DNA of 23,116 nt from the NCBI GenBank assembly GCA_002751075.1, contig NAOQ01000135.1:31955-55070 (forward strand). The letters run 5' to 3'. The stretch's first letter is position 1, and each line of letters begins with the position of its first letter. The position numbers and the translations under genes are program-made. This document shows positions 11,064-20,700 of this stretch, in pieces. Source of the stretch: Ichthyophonus hoferi. Its lineage: Eukaryota > Opisthokonta > Ichthyosporea > Ichthyophonida > Ichthyophonidae. The notes beneath the pieces are model-generated. The model worked only from the letters and a program-made list of their open reading frames with translations, did not search any database and was not told the DNA's origin.

Positions 11064-12488
11064 TGTGACCTATATTTGTTTAGAAAGAGAGAGAATACCG
11101 AATTAATGGGCATTTAAACATTTCCTTTAGCATACACCGAGTACATATATGCCAAAGCACATTTTTATTAATAAACATGTCAACAGGACCTGTCATAGGC
11201 AAGATCTCTAAGCAATGTGCTATCTGGACTCCAAAGCATGATCTGAAATCGTCTATTCTATGTTCTATAGTTGTAGAATATCTATCTCTACTATTGGCTG
11301 GTTCAATTTTGATAAATCATCTTGGATTGCCGTTTAACAGCAAGAGGTTGCACCATTACCAGGCTACGTAATAATAATTGCTAATAATATTGAATCTTTA
11401 AAGCTATATAAGGAAATATCTAAATTAATAAAACATTCACGTTTTAACACACCGCCCTGGCCTAGGCAGATTACTTCACCTAAAGCATAAAAATTATGAA
11501 AAGGAATATGAGAAGAACCTTGTGACTACTTAGTTGTAGGCTTGTCGTTCACTAAATGAACTAGATAATTCTTGATGCATTCAAAAGTGACTGTGGCATG
11601 ACCCCCAATATATAAAAAAGGGAGACAGTTCAACAAACTGTATTTTAAATGTTTCTGCTTGCTCCGGATCAGTTGTAGGCTATAGCTCTGTTGTAGGCTC
11701 AGACATTTGGTAGCTGATATGAATCTTTCCCAGTTGTTTTATACGGTTACCTTGGTGACATTTCTATGCTGAAAATGCTGATAATCCAAATGCAGATTTG
11801 AAGACAATGTGTAAGTGTAATAAAGCTGAGCTTCCACATGTAGAGATCAGTGGACGGATGTAGGGTTAGGGTGAACTGTTTTGGGCATTTGTGGAACGTT
11901 AACTTAAAAAAACTAGCATGTTTTGTGATTATGATAAAGTGTATAAGCTTTCTCTGCTACTATGTTGGGAAAAATAAGTAGAGATAAGATAGTTTCTGAG
12001 ACCTATATTCGTTTAGGAGAGAGATATCGAATTAAGGGGCGTTTTAAAGTGTACTTTGCATACAAGGAGTACAAATATGTTAAGGCACATTTTTATTATT
12101 AAACAAGTCAGCAGGACTTGCCTTACGCAGGATACCTAAGCAATGTGTTGTATGGAGCCCAAAAGATACAATCTGAAATGGCTTACTACATTGTTGCAGG
12201 ATCTCTATCATTGGCTGTTTTAATTTTGATAGATCTTCTTGAATTGCCGTTTAACACCAACAGGTTGGTATTTTCCCAAGCTACATGGCCAATTTAAAAT
12301 GCTATTTTAACCAATAATTTGTTAACTATTATAGCCAATTAAAATGCTAGTAACATGAACGTGTTTGTAGTTCATAAACGTTTGGTAGCCGAAGCTTACA
12401 AGTTTTCTTACCAGTGTAATCAAAAATATTAAATGCCTATAACTATATAAAGAAATGCCCGAAATAATCAAATATTCCTGTTTTAACA
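11064..12488. mobile_element. Miniature element with LTR-like direct terminal repeats (TRIM-like fossil)
   Basis: Direct repeats at about 11064-11449 and 11997-12488 begin TGtGACCTATATT / TGaGACCTATATT and end ttttaACA, with long similar blocks between (e.g. cacatttttatta, attgccgtttaaca, ctatata-ggaaat). They flank about 550 bp with no coding capacity. The TG...CA ends and direct orientation suggest LTRs of a non-coding miniature retrotransposon. The two repeats have clearly diverged, and the second is longer. It lies inside a copia LTR. A diverged tandem duplication is the alternative. Confidence 0.5.
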
Positions 12489-13140
12489 GATTCCTTATTC
12501 ACATCAATGTATGCTGCGTATTGACATTCACGATAAACGGATGTTGCGGAAAAGATAAAAGAAACAGAAATAACTAATAAGGCCATGGCGCTCACACATA
12601 CGCGGCCCTAGCTCATACAAAATCACTTGCAACACAAACAAAACTTTGCATTTGATTATTTAATTAAACAATATCACATATGCATATACTCATCACATTG
12701 TCATTGTAATGTCTAGTTAACCATTGGCACTCAAATACGATAATGAGTGTTCAGATCCCTCGCTTGTTAAGAAGTTAGAAAACTATCTACTAACATTCAA
12801 TAATGACAATAGCTATTATTTACATTTACATTGTAATATATCCCCCTTTACCGATCGATCCCATTGTATAATTTCCACATTAACACCTGTGGGAATCAAT
12901 GCTTTGATTCTCTCTGAATTAGAGCAGAGGTACAATTACTACAGCCTATCTAGAGCGTCAGTATATGTGCGTGCCTTCTACTGGACTTCTATCCCTACAA
13001 CTGAGCATTGAAGACAGATATCAGATCAATTAGCTATTACTGCCGCTAGCCCGGCAAAACCAACTATTATTCGCAAACTAATTGGAGATCTCAAAGCCTG
13101 TGAGCAAGTAACTAGAACTACCACGGATTCTTATACATCC
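12489..13140 (+). mobile_element. LTR tail plus 5' internal block of a third copia-family fossil
   Basis: Positions about 12558-13130 align with 1191-1765 and 8107-8665: gctcacacatacgcggccc, tttgcatttgattatttaatt, attatttaca-ttgtaatat and ccgctagccc-g-aaaaccaac all recur. An open frame (about 12724-13011) spans it but has no recognised domain. No pol follows; the next family sequence is the LTR at 13432. Broken, old. Confidence 0.6.
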
Positions 13141-13431
13141 TAAATATAGCATTTTAAATATAGATTACTTCAGAACCCAGCATAAATTGATTAGATAACT
13201 ATGACTATAGTTATTTTGGCTATGTCTTCTATGTAGCTATCTTTAGCAGTAGTTGTAACAACACTGTTATAACTAGTCCACGTCCCCTATAGTATTACGT
13301 CCTAATCATTAATTATGACTTTTGCTACTTTAGCTAATATAGTGTGTTATAAATGGCATATATCCCCAATAGCATTCCTCGATGTTGGAACCAAAGCGTT
13401 CAATGCTTTCTTGGTTATAGCTTATTTCTTA
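13141..13431. other. Unassigned sequence between copia-family blocks
   Basis: AT-rich, with no coding or repeat signature recognised. By position it is internal sequence of the third copia-family fossil. Confidence 0.35.
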
Positions 13432-13733
13432 TGTTACAAGACTGTTAACTTCGAATAAACATGTAGTTTAAATTGATTTGTCGATGCACAGTTTGCAAAC
13501 ACTTACATTTATGAATCAGCTAACAAGCCATACAAATAAGGACACCATAATATGACTATCAAGAAAAGACAATCATAGTGGGTCTTTTGTCATCTATTAT
13601 GAACTATATTAGCCAATAAGAATATTTATGATTGGTCCTTTAAATTATTGAACACAGCTATGCTAACCAAAATGAACACCTGCATTAAGCAAAGGTCAGG
13701 AAAGCACCAAAGGAACAAAAACAACTAATAACA
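13432..13733 (+). mobile_element. Copia-family LTR, fourth copy
   Basis: It starts tgttacaagactgttaact (as at 5491). It includes the block cattt--atcagctaacaagcc, one copy of the gtgggtctt...tattagccaataagaatattta...attggtcc block, and the aggaacaaaaacaactaataaca tail. At about 300 bp it is the most complete-looking single LTR in the window. Confidence 0.6.
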
Positions 13734-14447
13734 AAGACTATTCTCAATGGTAAATATTTACTGTTCAATTGATGTGCCTTATATATAAACCTCATATATT
13801 AGACATACATATATATATCAACTCAATCACAACATATAGATTCAAGTCTTATGTTAACTTATCACGTTTATAGTTTTCGGTGATGATCCTGGCCTACTAG
13901 GTCAAAAGATAAACGGTTTCCCGCAGGGGTTTCTACAGTATCTACAATATGTTTTAAAACTATATGGTATTAGAGGCTAAGACATTAAATACTCATTAGC
14001 TGGCGGTCCATTGTTTGATATTTTCGAATATGATTGCTCTAATATTTTATACAAATAAAGCCGTATGAATCTCTACTGTATTGCGTGTAAGGTACACAAT
14101 AGGAAATGTTTAAGGACACTTAAGGTGCAATATACATAACAATACATAACAATACATCTCAACACATGCTACAATACATACTGTACACTTCATTGTTCTG
14201 TATAGCAGGTCTGATTATATAGTTGCATATTATTTCAAACACAGCTCATGGAGCACAAATGAAATAATATACTAGATGTAAAGTAAAGTATGTATATATA
14301 GAAATACATACACATACATAAATATGAAAATAAGTTGGTGTGTGAGATTTGAGGGATTATTCATTCATAGTGTAGTAATACAGTAAATAAACAATACAAT
14401 ACATACATTAACAAAGACTGAACGGTAAACTATATATTATAAATATC
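13734..14447. other. Intergenic region downstream of the ASPP gene, including its 3' UTR
   Basis: No gene seen. Contains a short tandem repeat of aacaatacat units (14132-14157). The ASPP 3' UTR must begin at 14447 and run leftward, but no canonical minus-strand AATAAA is visible, so its end is not placed. Confidence 0.45.
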
Positions 14448-14597
14448 CTATATCTTGAAACTAGTGAATCCAAGAAAATTGCTTGCAACTAAGCCTTCTT
14501 TCCCCATCTTGTTTCGTACAAACCACCAATCCTTTTCATCATTTCGGAACACTCTTGTCAATCTTTCCCCCAAGCAAATAGATAGTTCATCAGGGGC
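14448..14597 (-). CDS. ASPP gene, final coding exon 15 (residues 752-800): rest of SH3 domain and stop
   Basis: 150 nt including the TAG stop, with acceptor tttacacag|gcc. It contains APDELSICLGERL (DELSF-type RT-loop segment), DWWFVRNK (Trp775/776) and GKEGLVASNFLGF, the family's GYVPRN-LGL segment. Ala stands at 789 where SH3 domains usually have the ligand-pocket Pro. The protein ends four or five residues after the domain, as in other ASPPs. I found no canonical AATAAA on the minus strand downstream, so the 3' end is not placed. Confidence 0.94.
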   Translation of the reverse strand, partial: APDELSICLGERLTRVFRNDEKDWWFVRNKMGKEGLVASNFLGFTSFKI

Positions 14598-17500
14598 CTG
14601 TGTAAATATATACATGTAGATTATATATGTAGGGCATGGTTGTAGTGGCAATAGTGTTAATATTGGTGTTTGACTATAAAGTTGCAATGTTATTGGCTAG
14701 ATATTACTAGCAGGTCTCATTACCTTATATATACCATCCACATATATTGGATTATATAACAACTCAACGGCTTTGGCTTTATACAATAAAACACATACTA
14801 CCTTCATATTATGAGTGCATGTATCCTATTATCGTCTGGGATTATGACCTACACAGTCTTTCAAAATCCACCTTCTATATACAATGTTTTGAAAATAATA
14901 TAGTGTAATACCTATAGCACTATTATAACTATATGTTACTATAATGCTTTCTCTCAGAAAAACCATTTGATTACATAGTACCAAACTGGAAAACGCAAAA
15001 AGACAATAAACGAAACCAGAAAAAAAAACTGAACCACATACCTCTGCTTTATAATCAAACAGGGCAATCAATTCTGTCTGAGAACACCTCATCTCTTCCG
15101 CCGCAACTAACACAGACAAGGTAGACGCATCGTCACAAAGATCAATGGGATTATCACCATCCCCATTTTCTAGATGGGGTGAAGCCCCGTAACGTAAAAG
15201 AAGCTTTACTACATCAAGCTGAGTAAGGAGTGAAAGGGATAACCAAGAATAAGATAGGTGTAGTTATATGGCCATATATAGATATACAACACATATTACT
15301 AGAATATAATCACCATTCAACACATTATTGTAATAGAATCACCAATCAATACATTACTGTAGTATAATCACCAATCAACATATATTACTAGAATATAATC
15401 ACCAATCAATAATCAATACCTGACCAAAGCAGGCAGCGCCATGCAGGGGAGTCCAATGATCTAGATCGACTACATTAGGATTAGCGCCATGAGCCAATAG
15501 TAACTTGACAATAGCCGGGTGACCACCACAGCAACTATTATGAAGTGCCGTCAATCCGTCCTCGTTACAGCTATCCACACCAAAGCCCTCCTATAGACAT
15601 ACGTGAGTGTGCGTGTGTGTCACTATAAAAACATTTGTAACTATAATATACTAACATGGACCTGATCATATATATACATGGTAGGGTATTTATGACAGGA
15701 TAATGTATCGCAGGGTATAGGTAATAGGCATAATAGGATATGTAAACACATACACGCATACGTAATATATATATATATATATATATATACATATGTACTT
15801 ATTACAAGAATGCACTATGTAGATAGAAAGAAGATTTTAGAGAAGCGGGGAGAAGGATCTAATTGGACGTAGACACAAAAGGCATAGGTCTGTTTGGACA
15901 AGAAAGAAGAATAACACATTGGTAGACAAAGTAAGCATAAAAATAAAAATGGAAATAAAAATTATTTTTAAGATAAAATAAAATAGAGGTTCTCTCGTTT
16001 TAAAATCATGTAGACCTTTATCAGAAAATGATTCGTCACCTTAGAACTATAGGCTAATAATCTATTGCAATACAATTACATACTAGAGGGGTAAAACGGG
16101 TCCTCATGGGCTCCAATTGAAAGCTTTGTTAAAAGTATTCAAGCCAATTACAAGAAGGGAATAACAGGTACTGATGATATATATAAGTAAGGAATTATAT
16201 TTACATTTGTAATAACTGCAAAACAATATTTAATAGCCAAATATAATAAATGCAGTAAAAGTAAGAGAAATAAGAAGGATAGCAAAAGAATCTACCCACC
16301 ACAAGCAGATCTTCCATTGGCTCAATATCACCCGATAATGCACAATCCAGCCATAGGCAAAGAGGATGAAATTTAACTCTATGTGGTTTATTCACTATGC
16401 CTTTTTCAAAATTAATTACAGTACTATTTTTCCTATCGGCGGTACTAGTGTATGATTTTAAAAGCACCGACGGGCCAGGAGCAGCTGTACTGCGCACTAA
16501 TTGGTTATTGCTATCATGTACATGATGCAATTGGTTCAACCTAGTGGATTCTGTTGCAGCCAGGGAAAGCCGTTGGATAGGGTCAACTATACTATTGAAT
16601 GGCATATTATGATTGGTATTGCCACCTGAGGAAGAGACAGTCCGATCCACCACGTCCACACACCCTTCCTTTTCCATCTCCTTATCCCTAGGGGAGGTTG
16701 GTAATGATGTACTTGGGCTCTCATTAACAGCCAGTACCTGGAATTGGTTTTCTAGAAGAATGTGATTGTTAGGCTCCTTATTCAGGCTGATTTCAATATT
16801 TTGCTCACTATGCTTGGCTGTATTAGGTGGGTTATTAATAGAACGAGAAAGTACGGTGGTGGACTCAGAAGGAAGCGATACAGTGAGTACTACCCGCGGA
16901 GCCACTGCTGCTGGACCCATTGGTAAAGAGGTTTTATTAGAGGCTGTATGATTGATTATAACCATCAGAAGGTTGTACAATGGATGAAAGTAACACGTGT
17001 ACACAGGTAATGTACTATATCATCACTAATAATCCTTCCATGCCTGTATGTGTCTGACAAATACCTGTCTATACAATCATGTATAGGTAATAAGTAATAG
17101 CTCTTAGCTCATAATTAAGTCATAATGGAATACCCATCATCCTAAGATATAAATATTAAAAGAAAGGTTTACAGCGAAATAAAAAAATAAAAAATAAAAG
17201 TCTACAAAAACAATAACCTAAGTGCCAATCAAACTCACCTGTACACGAAGACATACTTGCATCGGATTGACTCTCAGTAGCTTTTGATGACTGCAACCAC
17301 CCAATTAAACCCTTTCAATAACTACTACAAAATTTAAATATATTGTATAGCTTTCTAGCATTGGATCTTTATTTTTTCGGATTTTCCTATATTTGAAGTT
17401 TATGAATATATACGTATACACCTATATGATCTCATTTAGAACCAACCAGTTACATCATTGTATTAATATATAAGCCTATTAAACATTAAACCACATCTTA

Positions 17501-17745
17501 TCAGTAATAGCCAGGGTATCCTTCCTGACCTATCAATCATTCTACTTTTAGAGGTTCATAACTACTAACCACTTACCTTAGCAGTTCCTATCTCATCTCG
17601 TATATGCTGTATCTCTTGTCCCAGCCGTATTATGACTTCATCTGCTTGCTGTATGACGAGGAAAGAATGTCCTAATATTAGTGATTATGAGGTATGGGAA
17701 AGGTTGATATGCATACGAATTATTAATAGCTTTGAGAAATAAAAC

Positions 17746-17782
<37 letters not shown>

Positions 17783-20700
17783 GAATACTGAAAACACCAA
17801 TAATAATAGCCACAATAACATAAAAAAACAACACAAATAGCGTCATGGAATATGATATAACTATAGTATCATACCAGTCATAATCATTCCTCGTTGCTTC
17901 TAATTACTCATTAACAATTACTTTAACTACCCTATTCTACATATATCTCTTGTGAAAGCTGAAAGCATGTAGATAGAGGGATTATTATAAGAAGAAAAAA
18001 AGAGGCTAGATATTAAGACAATACAGTTCCTTATAGCATAGGTCACACAAGTACTAATCAACCAATCGTATACGATAATTAAAATCCTTACCGCCAGCCT
18101 CTGTGCCGGATCATGCGGCTGATGGTCCTCTCCCTGATGGGATTAAATATAAGACTGACAGTTGATTGGGTAATATAAACCATTGAATAGCAGTTTATCC
18201 AATCATCTATATGAGGGCACACAAATCTATCCCATTTCTCTCACACAATCAATTGTCTTCAAACTATTTCTTGTAGCATTGATTGGCTGGATAAATTAAT
18301 ATGGATGCTAAAAAACGTATATTATATATAAGTAGAGAACTAAAACAAGATCAAAATAGAAGTGAAGGTGATCTGGAAAGAGAGATCCAATCATCATGAT
18401 CAATTTATACCTTAAGCCAATAATAGCTATCCGTTATATATATACATATCTATATGCAAATGAGTAAAGATGCGCCTCAACCAGGCCAACTAAATTTTGT
18501 TTATTTTTTATAAATAAATTTAAAGACTTGTATTTATTGGTCACCCCAACTTTAAAGTGATGTAGAGGAGCTGTGGATCTTAGAATATAGAAGAAACCAT
18601 ACAAAAAATATATTATCTTAGCTTAAAGGAGACGTCTATAGGGAGGGTGATGTATGGGTATATATATGCGTAGGTGTATATACATGTAAATAAACATTAA
18701 GGGAATAAGAGGACACAGAGTAAATATACCAAGGCCTGGTGATTGGTCACTTCAGATTCATTATACTCGTCCAATAGACGTTGCAAGTTCTCGTTGATTT
18801 TCACGCTATTGGCCAACTCAGTTTGAAGCTAGCAACCACATAGCATCATATTAGTCCAGTCAATCAAACATAATGAAATATGGTTAAGTGTAACTATTAA
18901 GAATAATAATGTGGTTCCATTGGTTATCCTACACAAAATACCACAAGTAAGCAGCCAATCAATAATACTAGATTGGTAAGATATGAGAGACAATAAAAAG
19001 AAATAATAGCCCCAAGAGAGAAGTTAATAAACCAAAAGATAAACTAAATGCCAACCAACAGCAGAGAATAAAAACTAATAGATATAACAGTACTCACTCT
19101 CAATTTATCACCAATATGGCCTGCAACTTGCAGCTCCAAAACCTGTCTGGTCTGTAAATAATCGTGGGTTGGTATTGCCTCTCAAACATTGTAAATATGT
19201 ATTCAAATTTCAAAACATATATATAGTCAAACAGCAATTACAGGTATTATAGTTTGCTATATTTGTATAGCCGTGTATGGGTACATATGTATATAACCAT
19301 GTGTTTTTTTTTTTTGAATAGGCCGCCGAAATAGGTGTATATGTACACATATATATATATATATATAATACCTGGGTTTCTGTAATCAATGCTGCCTTGG
19401 TCTGTATGACCAATGCCTTGAGGGCATGGAGTTCGGATTGTAACTGAGCATTCTCTTTCTGGGTCTAGGTATGGATAGGAATATAATTGGTTGGGATATA
19501 AATAATAATGAAGTAATCTAACAATAACAGTCATTATACCTTGTATGGGCTATTTTTTTTTTGAATAGGATAAGAATAATAATCAATATATCATTAATAA
19601 TAGTTATTAAAAGGTATAGTCAACGCCAACTCACCATCCAATCAGGACCTAACATTCTAAATATACACGTATAAAGTAAGGTTGGTATAGTATGTACATG
19701 AAAGGCCCAATCATTATATTTTATAAATATGTAAAACCTCATACAGGTGTATATATCCTATCAATTGCATCCGTTAAGATTACCGTAATAGCTATATACA
19801 CAAGCTAATTACCTATCTTATATACTATTTCATATACAAGATGCTTACAATATATATATATATATATATATATACAATCCCATCTTCTCCAATTATTAAT
19901 CGTACACACCTGTAATAGAAAATCATCTATCCTTTCAGCGGGAATGCTTAAAGAGTCCTTCGATTTGTTTTCCTTCTGCTCGATTGATGTAGGACTGCTA
20001 AGACCAATCAAACTCTCGTTACTATTACTATTACTAGATGCCGTTAGGTGGTATGGAGGAGGTTTGAAGGGAATAGTGGACGTCGATGGATTCATTGGGG
20101 TGCCCAATGAGGTCCTACGACCACGACCTTGCTCAATCAATGAGGTACAAGAACGTTCTGCTCCCTTGAAAGGTTCTGCATACAACTGAGGAAGAGATAA
20201 CTATAATATAGTATGTATGTATGTATTATGATTACAATTATTGTTAATATTATTATTATTATTATTAACCTAACATCCACAATAACCATTTCTATTATCT
20301 CCCTCGCACTATACCACCTACCTTTCCTATCCTATATCCTCTCTAGTTTTTCTATATTAGGCCTTACAAGCTGGCATTTCTTCTACTGATTTTTATCCAA
20401 TAATCATTAATGGTTATTATTTCCACAAAATTCATCTTTTACTCTTTCAATCTCTTATCGTCTTAATCTCTGCCCTATCCAATAATAATTGGCACATCCT
20501 CCATCCTCCCAGCTTACCGTCGAAGTTGATAGGCTAAGGCGAGCACCTCCTATGATAGTTCTCCTTCTCTTAAGAGATCTCACTGTATACTGATTGGAGG
20601 TCCTAAAGCTAAGCATAGCCCGCTCATTCAAGTGGAGAAACTTACTTTCCTGTGAAGTATTTAAAATACCAATCAGCTATAGTTTTAAAAATATTTGAAA

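Noticed and set aside
11866-11881. Telomere-like tagggttagggt
   Set aside because: Only two imperfect units inside a transposon. There is no array, and a similar gggttagggg at about 21203 is also isolated.
12724-13011. 95-codon open frame that might be a small host gene
   Set aside because: The same sequence occurs in two other places without an open frame, in LTR-retrotransposon context, so it is part of a repeat.
16201-17004. Single 267-codon open frame starting at an ATG at 17004
   Set aside because: It is the large ASPP exon 12 (16300-16943) with intron read-through on both sides. Splice sites and phases with exons 11 and 13 fit the shorter limits.
19944-20189. Plus-strand open frame opposite ASPP exon 5
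   Set aside because: It is the antisense shadow of a real minus-strand exon, with no features of its own. The same applies to the plus-strand frames over exon 12 (16766-16951) and exon 1 (22130-22381).
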